From NCBI RefSeq assembly GCF_026151395.1, contig NZ_JAMQPV010000001.1, forward strand, positions 930,001 through 994,000: a stretch of 64,000 nt of DNA, in the 5' to 3' direction. Shown one piece after another: positions 27,962-37,601 of the stretch. Within the stretch, counting starts at the first letter, position 1; each line of letters starts with the position of its first letter. Source of the stretch: Leptospira limi. GTDB taxonomy: Bacteria > Spirochaetota > Leptospiria > Leptospirales > Leptospiraceae. The notes under the pieces were generated by a model. It ran no database searches and was not told the origin of the DNA. It saw only the letters and a program-made list of their open reading frames with translations. The translations under genes and the position numbers were made by a program.

Positions 27962-28994
27962 GGTTATTTTACTTTCTCTTTGTTTATTTCATTTTAATTT
28001 TCCGAGAGACCATAGTTTCCATTCGGATTTTAGTTTGGAGTGGTGTTATTTTGTAGGCCAACTCCAGACCGACTCTGGAAATTCATACGGATACGAACTT
28101 TCTTTTTTTCGATTGAAGTTTTCTGATGGTGAGAATTGGAATCCTGAAGTATTTCCTGTTCATTTTGCTATTTCAGATCTTACGAGACGTAAACATATAA
28201 CTGCACAAACCATTAAACGGAACTTAACTGGTCTTGCTGGTTATAATCAAAGTAGAATTTTTAGCGGTGAATACGAATTTCAAATTCTTTCCAAAGATAA
28301 ATTCTTAATCAAAGCAAAACCGAAATCAAATGAAATCGCAATTGAATTCACTTTAGAAGGAAATGGAAAAGTTTTGTCCCAAGGGAAAAATGGAATTTCC
28401 ATTAAATCAAAACGAAACCCAAATATCTTTTCGTATTATTATAGTTATCCGAGGCTAAAAACCAAAGGCCAATTGGTTTTTTTGGGGAAACAAGAAACCA
28501 TTTTATCAGGAGACTCATGGATGGACCATGAATGGAGTGAAAAATCATCTCAAAACATTCCTACTCTAGCAAAAGGCCAATCAGCTTGGGATTGGATTTG
28601 CCTCATGGATGAAAAGGGTGGTGATTATGTATTTTTTCGGTTTAGAGAATCACCCGAACAAACACCAGAAATATTTGGGACCTATCGTGATGCAAACGGT
28701 AATGTAACTTATTGGAATGATCCAAAAGAGATCCAAATGGTTCCAACTGGATCTCCCTGGAAGAGTAAACAATCAAAAATCACATACCCATTACATTGGA
28801 AAATCAAATACCCTGGTGGTGAGTGGATTGTTTCTCCCATTTTCAATGAACAAGAGTTTGATGGTAGTAATTCCACAAAAACCATCTATTGGGAAGGGGC
28901 GGTTTTGGCCAAAGATCCAACGGAAAAAAAGTCAGCCAAAGGATATTTAGAATTGAAAGGTTATCAAAAATCGAAAGACTGGTGGGAGTTCTAA
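27948..28994 (+). CDS. Lipocalin-like / CrtC-type domain protein, exported
   Basis: From ATG 27948 (GGGAG ten bases upstream) the product has 348 residues with a signal-like N-terminus (IKVILLSLCLFHFNF). The body matches the hydroxyneurosporene synthase/lipocalin-like group: WCYFVGQLQTDSGNSYGYELSFFR near the start, DSWMDHEWSEK in the middle, WDWICLMDEKGGDYVFFRFR, and WEGAV near the end. Characterised relatives hydrate carotenoids; many others are uncharacterised exported proteins. It overlaps the SpoIIE-TPR gene by 14 bases and lies 3 bases before the ABC importer genes, so it may work with that transporter. Confidence 0.8.
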   Translation: MNRIKVILLSLCLFHFNFPRDHSFHSDFSLEWCYFVGQLQTDSGNSYGYELSFFRLKFSDGENWNPEVFPVHFAISDLTRRKHITAQTIKRNLTGLAGYNQSRIFSGEYEFQILSKDKFLIKAKPKSNEIAIEFTLEGNGKVLSQGKNGISIKSKRNPNIFSYYYSYPRLKTKGQLVFLGKQETILSGDSWMDHEWSEKSSQNIPTLAKGQSAWDWICLMDEKGGDYVFFRFRESPEQTPEIFGTYRDANGNVTYWNDPKEIQMVPTGSPWKSKQSKITYPLHWKIKYPGGEWIVSPIFNEQEFDGSNSTKTIYWEGAVLAKDPTEKKSAKGYLELKGYQKSKDWWEF

Positions 28995-28997
28995 GCC

Positions 28998-30008
28998 ATG
29001 TGGAAATATTTTTTAAAACGATTTTTATTAATTTTTCCGACTCTATTAGGAATCACATTTTTAGTTTTTCTCATCTCACATTTTGCACCTGGTGGTCCAT
29101 TAAATAGTGAAATTGCAAAGCTCAAAGGTGCGGGTAATTTAGCGGGAGCTTCTACCAAACAAATTTCCCAAGAAGAAATTGAACTCATCAAAAAAAGACT
29201 TCATTTGGATAAACCGGCCCCTGTTGCCTATTTTTATTGGTTAAAACAAATTGTTCAATTCGACCTTGGAGAATCCAGACTTCACTCGAGAAAGGTTTCT
29301 GATCTCATTGTAGAAAAACTTCCTGTATCTTTGTTTTTTGGACTCTCAGGTTTTTTTCTTACCTACTTTATTTGTATCCCTCTTGGAATCCAAAAAGCAC
29401 TGAAAGAGGGCAGTCATTTTGATTTCATTTCAAGTTTTATTATCTTTTTTACGTATTCATTGCCAGTTTTCGCCTTTGCGATGTTACTATTATATTTGTT
29501 TGCTTCTGGAGAAGTTTTTTCTTTTTTTCCATTGGGACATGAAGTATCGGATTTTTATGAGGATTTAAGTGTTTGGGGTAAAGTAAAAGATCGATTGGCT
29601 CATATGTTTTTACCTGTGATTTGTTATGTGGTTGGTAGTTTTGCAGTTCTTACATTACTCATGAAAAATAGTTTGTTAGATCAAATTGCAAAAGAATACG
29701 TACGCACTGCAATTTCCAAAGGTCTTAGTTTTTCAGATTCCATTTTTAAACATGCATTCCGAAACTCACTCATACCCATTGCAACGGGATTTGGTAGTAA
29801 TTTAACGTTGATATTTTCTGGATCCTTATTCATTGAACTTGTTTTTAACATTGATGGAATGGGTTTACTCAGCTTTGAAGCCGTTCGAGAAAGGGATACT
29901 GATTTAATGATGGGCCTACTCCTCGCACAAAGTTTTTTAGGTCTCATAGGCAAAATTGTCTCTGATTTTTGTTATATTTTGATCGATCCGAGGATTGATT
30001 TCGAATGA
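28998..30008 (+). CDS. ABC importer permease, YejB/OppB type
   Basis: A 336-residue inner-membrane permease. It has the N-terminal family block [26 protein letters not shown], six helices and the coupling-loop motif [34 protein letters not shown] resembles YejB, so a peptide or similar oligomeric substrate is likely. Its stop overlaps the next gene in ATGA. No substrate-binding protein is encoded in the cluster. Confidence 0.9.
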   Translation: MWKYFLKRFLLIFPTLLGITFLVFLISHFAPGGPLNSEIAKLKGAGNLAGASTKQISQEEIELIKKRLHLDKPAPVAYFYWLKQIVQFDLGESRLHSRKVSDLIVEKLPVSLFFGLSGFFLTYFICIPLGIQKALKEGSHFDFISSFIIFFTYSLPVFAFAMLLLYLFASGEVFSFFPLGHEVSDFYEDLSVWGKVKDRLAHMFLPVICYVVGSFAVLTLLMKNSLLDQIAKEYVRTAISKGLSFSDSIFKHAFRNSLIPIATGFGSNLTLIFSGSLFIELVFNIDGMGLLSFEAVRERDTDLMMGLLLAQSFLGLIGKIVSDFCYILIDPRIDFE

Positions 30009-31054
30009 AATTTATATCAAACCCAGCAAACATTCGTAAGTGGGAAAAATTCAAAAAGAATAAAAGAGCCTATTATTCATTACTTGTGCTCTTTTATACA
30101 TATCTTATTTCTTTGTTTTCCCCACTTCTTATCAACAACAAACCATTGTTTGTATTGTATGAAGGTTCAGTCTCGTTTCCCATTTTCCAGTTTTATCCAG
30201 AAACCAAATTTGGTGGGAATAATTTAACGGAACCAAATTATAAAAAGTTAAATCGAGAACCAAGGTTCCAAGATTCTTCCAATCGAATGGTGTTCCCACC
30301 AATCCCATTTGGTGTGAATGAAGATAATTTAGATAGTTTAGAAGAAGGAACAAATCCTCCATCCAAACCAACATTTCGGCATTGGATGGGGACTGATGAT
30401 CGTGGACGTGATGTGTTTACACGAATCGTTTATGGGTATCGATTGGCGATGACATTTAGTTTGATCCTCATCGTCGTTGAAATTTTACTCGCATCCTTCA
30501 TTGGCGGGGTTCAAGGTTATTTTGTTGGAAGATTGGATTTATTTTTGCAAAGGATCATTGAAATTCTATCAGCAATTCCATTCCTCTACTTGATCCTCAT
30601 CATGGGTTCTTTTTTTGGTCGGGGATTTTTAGTTCTAATCGTCACTTATGGATCACTGAGTTGGATTGGACTCAGTTATTATATGCGAGGTGAGTTTTTA
30701 AAGCTCCGCAAACAACAGTTTGTTGATGCGGCAAAAACTTTAGGTGCCTCTTCCTATTCCATCATCATGCGTCATTTGTTACCAAATTCACTTACACCTC
30801 TTGTTACCTTTTTACCATTCATTTTGATCTCAGCGATTTCTGTTTTATCAGCTTTGGACTTTTTGGGATATGGAATCCCTGCTCCAAATCCATCTTGGGG
30901 TGAACTCATTGGGCAAGGAAGAGAACGTTTAACTGCTTGGTGGCTCATTACGTTTCCATCGGTAGCCTTATTTTTAACGATATTGTTCTCTGCTTTTGTG
31001 GGAGAGGGTTTACGAGATGCTTTTGATCCAAAAGATAAGGTGGTTTACGAATGA
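30005..31054 (+). CDS. ABC importer permease, YejE/OppC type
   Basis: A 349-residue second permease. After the first helix it carries an extended extracytoplasmic segment (about residues 40-120, with [20 protein letters not shown] and [10 protein letters not shown]), as in YejE-type proteins, followed by [21 protein letters not shown]. The coupling-loop block is [27 protein letters not shown]. It forms the heterodimeric pore with the preceding product and overlaps the following ATPase gene by 4 bases. Confidence 0.91.
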   Translation: MKFISNPANIRKWEKFKKNKRAYYSLLVLFYTYLISLFSPLLINNKPLFVLYEGSVSFPIFQFYPETKFGGNNLTEPNYKKLNREPRFQDSSNRMVFPPIPFGVNEDNLDSLEEGTNPPSKPTFRHWMGTDDRGRDVFTRIVYGYRLAMTFSLILIVVEILLASFIGGVQGYFVGRLDLFLQRIIEILSAIPFLYLILIMGSFFGRGFLVLIVTYGSLSWIGLSYYMRGEFLKLRKQQFVDAAKTLGASSYSIIMRHLLPNSLTPLVTFLPFILISAISVLSALDFLGYGIPAPNPSWGELIGQGRERLTAWWLITFPSVALFLTILFSAFVGEGLRDAFDPKDKVVYE

Positions 31055-32040
31055 ACCCCAATGAGAAAGCCATTGAAGTAATGGATCTCAGTGTCCAAAT
31101 CAAAACGGATGATGGAACATTGCCAATTGTTAGCGGAATTAGTTTTCACTTAAAAAAAGGGGAAACATTAGCACTTGTCGGTGAATCCGGCTGTGGAAAA
31201 TCCATTACATGTTTGGCGTTAACCAAATTATTACCCTCTAACACTACCATTTATCCAATGGGTTCCATTTTGTTTGAAGGAAACAATTTATTAGAATCAT
31301 CAAGTGAAAAACTAAGGTCTGTTCGTGGAAGGGAAATTGCGTATGTATTCCAAGAACCTTTTTCTTCTCTCAATCCATTACACAAAATTGGAGACCAGTT
31401 AATTGAAAGTTTTTTATTACATGGACTTGGTTCTAGAGAAGATGCTGAGAAAAAGGCCATTTATCTATTGGAGCGAGTTGGAATCACAGATGCAAAACAT
31501 CGATTGGAACAATATCCTAACCAATTTTCTGGCGGGATGTTACAAAGAGTTTGTATCGCCATGGCACTTATGTGTGATCCAAAAATCCTAATCGCAGATG
31601 AACCTACAAGTGCTATAGATGTCACCATCCAACTCCAGTTAATCGAATTACTGAAAGAACTAAGAAAAGAACATGGAATGTCAGTTTTATTTATATCACA
31701 TGATATTGGTCTAGTGAGCCATATTGCAGATAGGATTGCAGTGATGTATGCGGGTAAAATTGTGGAACAAGGGAGTGTGGATATGGTGATAGATTCTCCT
31801 AAACACCCTTATACCAAAGCCTTAATCTCTGCCTATCCAAGTCATGAAAATATTGGAAAAAAATTAGTAACTATTGAAGGAATTGTTCCTTCACCAAAAT
31901 CGTATCCAAGTGGTTGTCGGTTTCACACTCGCTGTAAAGATAAATTAGAAATTTGTACTACATCAATCCCGAAACCAACCATAGTGTCAGATTCACAAAC
32001 AGTGGAATGTTTTTTATACGGAGGAAAAGAAAGTGCTTAA
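31051..32040 (+). CDS. ABC importer ATP-binding protein, OppD/DppD type
   Basis: A 329-residue ATPase. Walker A is [14 protein letters not shown], the Q-loop [20 protein letters not shown], the signature [15 protein letters not shown], Walker [14 protein letters not shown] and the H-loop ISHDIG. The C-terminal oligopeptide-transporter extension carries the cluster-type cysteines seen in this family ([22 protein letters not shown]). It works with the following ATPase to energise the two permeases. Confidence 0.94.
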   Translation: MNPNEKAIEVMDLSVQIKTDDGTLPIVSGISFHLKKGETLALVGESGCGKSITCLALTKLLPSNTTIYPMGSILFEGNNLLESSSEKLRSVRGREIAYVFQEPFSSLNPLHKIGDQLIESFLLHGLGSREDAEKKAIYLLERVGITDAKHRLEQYPNQFSGGMLQRVCIAMALMCDPKILIADEPTSAIDVTIQLQLIELLKELRKEHGMSVLFISHDIGLVSHIADRIAVMYAGKIVEQGSVDMVIDSPKHPYTKALISAYPSHENIGKKLVTIEGIVPSPKSYPSGCRFHTRCKDKLEICTTSIPKPTIVSDSQTVECFLYGGKESA

Positions 32041-32989
32041 TGTAACGGACTTAGTTGTTTCTTACAAACAATCCCAATCTCTTTCCTTTTCGACAAAACG
32101 CCTGGTAGCAGTTGATTCTGTTCACTTTTCCATTCCGAAAGGAAAAATATTGGGACTTGTTGGAGAGTCGGGTTGTGGAAAATCAACCATTGGTCGTGCC
32201 ATTCTTTCTTTATTGCCAATTGACAAAGGTTCCATTCATTTTGAAGACCAAGACATCACAAACATTTCAAAAGAAGAACAAAAACTTTTAAGACGAAAAA
32301 TCCAAGTTGTTTTCCAAGATCCTTATTCATCATTAAACCCTCGTTTTACGATTGAAGAAATCATTACAGAAGGTTTACAAATTCATTTTCCAAAATTGAG
32401 TTTGGCGGAGAAAAAAGAAAAAGCAATCAAGGCTTTATCGGAAGTTAATTTACCAGCGGACATCTTACATCGGTACCCACATGAATTCAGTGGAGGACAA
32501 AGGCAAAGGATTGCGATTGCTAGGGCCTTAATCTTGGAACCGAACTTAGTTGTCTGTGATGAAGCTGTATCTGCTTTGGATATTTCCACACAAGCCCAAG
32601 TGATCAATAACCTTCTTTTTTTAAGAGAAAAATATGGATTATCGTATTTATTCATATCACATGACTTAAATATCGTAAAACATGTTTCGGATCGGATAGC
32701 TGTGATGTACTTAGGCCAAATCGTAGAAGAAGGGAGCCGGGATGAAATCAGCAATAATCCTCTCCACCCATATACAAAAGCTTTATTTTCCGCTAGTTTT
32801 GATTTAAAACAAAGAAACAAAATTTCAAAACCTCTTGTTGGGGAAATCCCAAGTATAATGAACCAGCCAAAAGGTTGCCGGTTTCATACAAGGTGTCCGA
32901 TTGCAAAAGAGATTTGCAAATCTGAAGAGCCAAAAGAAATTTATCCTTCAGAACTACATCGTGTGAAATGCCACTTTCCGATGTTATGA
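32033..32989 (+). CDS. ABC importer ATP-binding protein, OppF/DppF type
   Basis: A 318-residue partner ATPase starting 8 bases inside the previous gene. Walker A is [14 protein letters not shown], the Q-loop VVFQDPYSSLNPRF, the signature FSGGQRQRIAIARAL, Walker B LVVCDEAVSALDI and the H-loop ISHDLN. The C-terminal family region has [20 protein letters not shown] and VKCHF. Walker B ends DEAVSALD, which is common in OppF. It is the last of the four transporter genes. Confidence 0.94.
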   Translation: MLNVTDLVVSYKQSQSLSFSTKRLVAVDSVHFSIPKGKILGLVGESGCGKSTIGRAILSLLPIDKGSIHFEDQDITNISKEEQKLLRRKIQVVFQDPYSSLNPRFTIEEIITEGLQIHFPKLSLAEKKEKAIKALSEVNLPADILHRYPHEFSGGQRQRIAIARALILEPNLVVCDEAVSALDISTQAQVINNLLFLREKYGLSYLFISHDLNIVKHVSDRIAVMYLGQIVEEGSRDEISNNPLHPYTKALFSASFDLKQRNKISKPLVGEIPSIMNQPKGCRFHTRCPIAKEICKSEEPKEIYPSELHRVKCHFPML

Positions 32990-32996
32990 ATTAGTT

Positions 32997-35114
32997 GTGA
33001 AATTATCTTTACGAGATACAATCAAAGGCGTAATAGGGAAAACACTCTTAACATTTATCTTTGTCATATCAATGACAATGTTTTTTATATTGTATCCGCT
33101 GTTAGCTGATCCAGATTATTACAAAAATCTAATTCTTGAGTCTACTTATAAAATGACTCAACTCAATGTGAATTATAAAAGTTCAGAACCGGTGTTTTTC
33201 CCTTTCCCTGGTATCGAGTTAAATGAAGTTACAGTCTCTAAAGCTGATGATGAAATTATCCGAGTCCAAAAATTGCGTATCGAAATTTATTATGGGGTAT
33301 TTGTTGGTAAACCATTAGAGTTAAGAAAAATATATTTAAATACTGGCACGATTGAAGTCACCAGAGAAAAAGATGAATCTTTTCCATTATTTGAGAAACT
33401 TTCGGAAAACACTTTTGAGGAAACAAATTTATCATCTAAAAACAAATCCAAAGTTCAAAATGAAATTAGTGAAGAAACACCTGAAGAACATTATTTTTCC
33501 AAGACTTTTGCAAATTTAGTAAATCAAATCGAAATTAAAAACATTACCATTTTATTCGATGACAAACTGTATTCTCGAAAAATCAATTTATACCTTTGGG
33601 GAACCACACTTCGTTTTGACCATGATTTACGGAATATTGATTTTTATTTGTATGGAAAATTAAATAATGAACCTATTACTTTCAGTGTCGATATTCTTTT
33701 TACCGAAGATAAATTAACGTATGAAACTTTAAGATTAGAAGGTGAGTTCCAATTTCAAAACGTAAAAGGTATCGATTTACATGATATTTTAATCATTTTT
33801 ACAAGAGGTGATTTAAGATTTGTAAAAACATCAGGTTCAATCCCATTTTATAAAAGAGATGAATCAAAAATTTATGCAGTAGTTGATCAATTACATGTAC
33901 AAGACTTGGCATTAAAAGATGGTAAAACTTTTGCTGATGGTCATGTATCGACTCTTATGAATTATGATAGTAAAGAAGATAAATTGTCTTTTGCCAATAT
34001 CATTGTTGAATGGAAAGGAAAATCAAAACTATATGGATCTGGTTACGTAAACTTTTTAAAACCTCCACTTTCACCTACTGTTTCATTTGAAGGATCTTCC
34101 GATTATTTGGATGTCCCTAGTCTCATTAAAGTTTGTAAAATTTGGATCGATCCTGATTTTGAAAAATCAATCCTTACCCGTGGTTTACCAAATACTGGAT
34201 ATGTAAATCGAATGAATGTTTATTTGAACTTTCATTTTCGAAATCTAACCATAGTTGATTTTAAAGCAGATTCATTAAAATTAAATGTTCATTATGCAAA
34301 ACGAAAATTAAACATCAATCGATACGAATTAAAAGTATATGATGGAGATATAATCGGTACTGGTGAATATCGTTGGCTACAACCTGTTGGCCTTACTTTA
34401 AAAGGTGAAATTAAACATGTTTCGATTGCGCCAGTTTTATCAGACATTTTTAAAATATCTCCAATTACAGGAAGTATCGATTCAGATTTTGTAATTGTTT
34501 CACCTTCTGATACCGAAGATGGTTTAGTTGATAATTTACAAATCATTGGGAATATTAATGCAAAAAATGGAGAGTTATTGAGTTATACAAACATATTAAA
34601 ACCAATTAGTTCCATTGGTAGTGTGATTAACTTAAAGAAAATCGATTTTAGTAGAGCTACCCCTTATAATGAACTTAAGTTTGATTTTCAGTATGCCAAT
34701 GAAAACATTGAAATCAAAAATTTTGCCTTAAAAGCCGATGGCATCGCAGGTTCAGGTGGTGGAAAAATTGGATTTAACAAAGCCATTGATATGAAGTTTA
34801 CGATTGCTCTTCCTGGTGTTGCAGGTAAGGCATTAAAACTTCCCATTATTTACCGCGGAACTTATGGAGTTTCTTCACCTTTCATTGATCCGATTTGGTT
34901 AGGTTCGGTGTATGCAGGCACAATTTTTTTAGCAAGCCCAGCGGGTGCAGCTGTTGGAGGTATAGCTGGATCTGCTATGTCTGAATATGTCAACCGAGCA
35001 GTGGAAAACGTAACTGGCGGTGTACAAAAGAGTTGGAAAGGAATTAAATCTATATTTGGTGGCAAGGAAGAAGGAGAGAAAAAAGAAGAAAACACCAAAG
35101 AGAAATCTCCTTAG
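32997..35114 (+). CDS. AsmA-like envelope protein
   Basis: A 705-residue protein with one N-terminal membrane helix (LLTFIFVISMTMFFILYPLL) and a long extracytoplasmic beta-rich region. The first part (YKSSEPVFFPFPGIELNEVT, VGKPLELRKIYLNTGTIEV) and the last part (NAKNGELLSYTNILKPISSI, ALKADGIAGSGGGKI) match AsmA/TamB-like patterns. Such proteins are thought to form grooves carrying lipids between the membranes. A glycine/alanine-rich segment (ASPAGAAVGGIAGSAM) and a charged tail end it. The start is GTG 32997 without a good ribosome-binding site. It lies 7 bases after the ABC genes. Confidence 0.8.
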   Translation: MKLSLRDTIKGVIGKTLLTFIFVISMTMFFILYPLLADPDYYKNLILESTYKMTQLNVNYKSSEPVFFPFPGIELNEVTVSKADDEIIRVQKLRIEIYYGVFVGKPLELRKIYLNTGTIEVTREKDESFPLFEKLSENTFEETNLSSKNKSKVQNEISEETPEEHYFSKTFANLVNQIEIKNITILFDDKLYSRKINLYLWGTTLRFDHDLRNIDFYLYGKLNNEPITFSVDILFTEDKLTYETLRLEGEFQFQNVKGIDLHDILIIFTRGDLRFVKTSGSIPFYKRDESKIYAVVDQLHVQDLALKDGKTFADGHVSTLMNYDSKEDKLSFANIIVEWKGKSKLYGSGYVNFLKPPLSPTVSFEGSSDYLDVPSLIKVCKIWIDPDFEKSILTRGLPNTGYVNRMNVYLNFHFRNLTIVDFKADSLKLNVHYAKRKLNINRYELKVYDGDIIGTGEYRWLQPVGLTLKGEIKHVSIAPVLSDIFKISPITGSIDSDFVIVSPSDTEDGLVDNLQIIGNINAKNGELLSYTNILKPISSIGSVINLKKIDFSRATPYNELKFDFQYANENIEIKNFALKADGIAGSGGGKIGFNKAIDMKFTIALPGVAGKALKLPIIYRGTYGVSSPFIDPIWLGSVYAGTIFLASPAGAAVGGIAGSAMSEYVNRAVENVTGGVQKSWKGIKSIFGGKEEGEKKEENTKEKSP

Positions 35115-35170
35115 CATTTTCTTTTTGTGTGATTAGTTAGTTCATAATTTCCTGAATCACTTCTTTGAAT

Positions 35171-36712
35171 TTAATTTTCCTTATCATTTCGAATGGGAAT
35201 GCCTTCGTTCTGTAAAATCCTTAGAGCATTTGTTGATCCAGAAACTCCATCCCTGATCTGATAATCAAAATCCATCTTACCATTGGTTTCTAGTTCAGTG
35301 AAATGGTATCGTTTTGCAGAGTTCATCTCAGCAAGTTTCAGATCATGTGTCGTTAAAAATACGATGCAGTTTTTTTCGCGTAAGACAGCCAAAATTTCAC
35401 GTGTGGCGATGTACCTTTCTTTTGAATTTGTCCCTTTTAAAATTTCATCTAAAAATAAAATTGGGACCTTCTTGGAATTGTCTGCATTGTGTATGATTGT
35501 AGCGAGTCTTCTGACTTCTGAATAAAAGAAGGAAACCCCATCTTCCATTGAGTCTTGTGAACGAATTAAGGTATGGATTTGAAACTCTGGGTATTCAAAA
35601 CCATTCCCTAATACAGGTGCTCCTGATCCAGCAAGTAACAAAGACATGGCGATCGATCGCATGTATGTTGTTTTTCCACTCATATTGGATCCAGTGACAA
35701 TCATCAAATCCCCTGGATTCATTTTTGGTAATGGATTAAAGACACGATTTCCTTTAGGAATCATTGGATGGACAAGCGAATTTGATGTAAGAGTTCCATC
35801 ATTTGTGATTGTTGCGAAGTTTGCTTCTGGATTCAAAAATCCGAAATTGACCATGGGGAGAATGGAATCAATTTTAATGATTTGGTTTTGTAATTCATTC
35901 CAATGGAACGAATATTGTTGTTTCCATTTTTGTAATGTTTTGATTTTCCAAAGGTCCCATAAACATAGAACATTTAACACCAAATGTGGAAGAGGAGAAA
36001 CCAAAAGTTCTGAAGAATCTCCAAGGTTCGCTATTTTGGTTAACATTTTTTTTGTGAATTTTCTTTCCTTCGAAAGAAAAACAAATGTTTTCTGAAACCG
36101 AACTGATGACTGACTTAATGTTTTGATTTCCTTCCAAATCAAAGTAGATTCTCTTCGATAACTTAAAAATAGAATTCCATTGGTGAGTAATAAAATAGGA
36201 ATGAACGGTAGATCAAATAACAATCCCAAGGTGATATAAATTGGTGAGAAGATTCCCCATATAGGAAAGATCCAACGTAGCCAATTTCGTTTGTTCCAAA
36301 AATTGGCTTCGTTCTTAGTTGAAGGGATTTCAAATTTTTCGTTTGGTTCTCCCTCTAAAACTAGATACTTTCTCATCAAATGGAAAGCATTGTTTTTTTT
36401 GGATAGAATCATTTTGACAAAGGATTGGTCTGGAATGGTATACTGATCTTCAATTGGTTCTTGTAAAAATCGGAATAAGTAGGTATGGAACCCTTCATTT
36501 GTGATGGTGGTGTCAAAAACTCCCAAAAACCCTTGTTTGGTGCAAAGATCCAAATCAATGCATAGGGGATGGTTTCTGACAACAATTGGATATTCCCAAA
36601 GTTCTCTTGTTTTTAATTTTTTATAATCTCCAGAAAGGCGGAGTAGTTCTTCCTCTAAAAATTGAAAGGTACGTTTTGCAAAATCCAATTGTGACTTCCG
36701 ATTTGAATACAA
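35171..36712 (-). CDS. MutS-family (domain V) ATPase, membrane-anchored
   Basis: From TTG 36712 the product has 513 residues, but the same frame stays open to 36998. The extra codons encode two hydrophobic segments (RLSTFLIFLFAISFCYL, YGLSLLPLFPFVYLV), so the true protein is probably longer. No ATG, GTG or TTG exists in that extension. The C-terminal half is a MutS ATPase: Walker A VTGSNMSGKTTYMRSIAM, DSMEDGVSFFYSEVRR, Walker B PILFLDEILKGTNSKER and FLTTHDLKL. The mismatch-recognition domain of true MutS is absent, so the function is unclear; similar membrane-linked MutS relatives occur in several phyla. Confidence 0.83.
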   Translation of the reverse strand: MYSNRKSQLDFAKRTFQFLEEELLRLSGDYKKLKTRELWEYPIVVRNHPLCIDLDLCTKQGFLGVFDTTITNEGFHTYLFRFLQEPIEDQYTIPDQSFVKMILSKKNNAFHLMRKYLVLEGEPNEKFEIPSTKNEANFWNKRNWLRWIFPIWGIFSPIYITLGLLFDLPFIPILLLTNGILFLSYRRESTLIWKEIKTLSQSSVRFQKTFVFLSKERKFTKKMLTKIANLGDSSELLVSPLPHLVLNVLCLWDLWKIKTLQKWKQQYSFHWNELQNQIIKIDSILPMVNFGFLNPEANFATITNDGTLTSNSLVHPMIPKGNRVFNPLPKMNPGDLMIVTGSNMSGKTTYMRSIAMSLLLAGSGAPVLGNGFEYPEFQIHTLIRSQDSMEDGVSFFYSEVRRLATIIHNADNSKKVPILFLDEILKGTNSKERYIATREILAVLREKNCIVFLTTHDLKLAEMNSAKRYHFTELETNGKMDFDYQIRDGVSGSTNALRILQNEGIPIRNDKEN

Positions 36713-36923
36713 TCGAACGAGGTATACAAAGGGAAATAAAGGGAGAAGGGATAATCCATATTCTTTCCAAGTGAGTTTGGTTAGGTAACAAAAAGAAATG
36801 GCAAATAAAAAGATTAGGAAAGTGGATAATCGAAAAATTGAAACGATTCTAAGGCGGTTGGATAAAAACTGAATTTTGGATTTGTATTTATTTTTCCTTA
36901 AAGTAAGGAAAACATAGGATGGA

Positions 36924-37154
36924 TTAGTGGAAAAGTGGTCGTTCGTAATTTTCTTCTTCCCTGCGAGAAATCTCAGTATCGAGGACTCGGATAAGACTTC
37001 CTAAGTCATTTAATCTCCATTTGTCGATGAGTCGTCCTTTCTCGCGACCAGAAAACTTATCCAAATACAGAGTACCAAATAGGTCTTCTCCATACTCGTA
37101 AGCTACAAAGCGCCCGCTTCGTCTTCCTGTAGAATTTTCTAATCGAATCGTCAT
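36924..37154 (-). CDS. Small conserved-looking protein of unknown function
   Basis: A 76-residue protein from ATG 37154. It has no signal sequence or cysteine, is charged, and contains [20 protein letters not shown] and [21 protein letters not shown]. The family is not recognised. The frame extends to TTG 37193, but that would add a Phe/Tyr-rich stretch of low coding likelihood. Its 3' end abuts the extended frame of the MutS-like gene, suggesting one transcript. Confidence 0.6.
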   Translation of the reverse strand: MTIRLENSTGRRSGRFVAYEYGEDLFGTLYLDKFSGREKGRLIDKWRLNDLGSLIRVLDTEISRREEENYERPLFH

Positions 37155-37310
37155 GAACGAATACCAAAAATCAGAGAAAAAAAAATAGTACAAGCAAAAT
37201 TTTTTACTTCAGGATATTCATATTTCGGCGATACATATATTGGGGGGAGGCTACCTACCACGGATGGTGGGAACCTTCAAAATAGAGAAACCCCGGAAAC
37301 CGGAAAGCAC

Positions 37311-37315
37311 GGAGG
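37311..37315 (+). promoter_or_regulatory. Ribosome-binding site choosing the start at 37321
   Basis: GGAGG ends five bases before ATG 37321. It is a better match than anything before the earlier in-frame ATG at 37264 and so decides the start of the small protein. Confidence 0.6.
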
Positions 37316-37320
37316 CTTGT

Positions 37321-37533
37321 ATGGATTTCTATCCTGATATGAATTTGGAGTTTAAAAGCTCCTTCGTTAAAACCAACCAGTTTTTTGCTAACACAGAAGA
37401 CGAATCCCTTCTCCCACAAAAAGGACTTGCGGCACGTAACTTACTGAACCTTTCGCAACTGACCAAACTCCACGAAATACGCAAACGCCATCTGAAAAAA
37501 GGACACCAACGCGAAGGGTTCCACTGGGACTAA
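37321..37533 (+). CDS. Small basic protein of unknown function
   Basis: A 70-residue protein beginning MDFYPDMNLEFKSSF. Its C-terminal half is basic and helical (NLLNLSQLTKLHEIRKRHLK). It has no cysteine and no signal sequence, and the family is not recognised. The start at 37321 is chosen for the GGAGG five bases upstream; starting at ATG 37264 would give 89 residues. A promoter follows before the acyl-CoA ligase gene, so this gene is probably transcribed separately. Confidence 0.55.
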   Translation: MDFYPDMNLEFKSSFVKTNQFFANTEDESLLPQKGLAARNLLNLSQLTKLHEIRKRHLKKGHQREGFHWD

Positions 37534-37548
37534 ACATCTAAATTTCTC

Positions 37549-37576
37549 TTGACCATCTGAAAGTAGAGTCTATCAT
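37549..37576 (+). promoter_or_regulatory. Probable sigma-70 promoter of the acyl-CoA ligase operon
   Basis: TTGACC (37549-37554) and TATCAT (37571-37576) are separated by 16 bases, giving a predicted transcript start near 37583 and a short leader with GGAGAG before ATG 37602. Confidence 0.6.
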
Positions 37577-37601
37577 AAAGACCGCTTTTAGATGGAGAGA
37601 T

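Noticed and set aside
36924..37533. The two small genes as a toxin-antitoxin pair
   Set aside because: They are divergent rather than in one operon, and neither resembles a known toxin or antitoxin.
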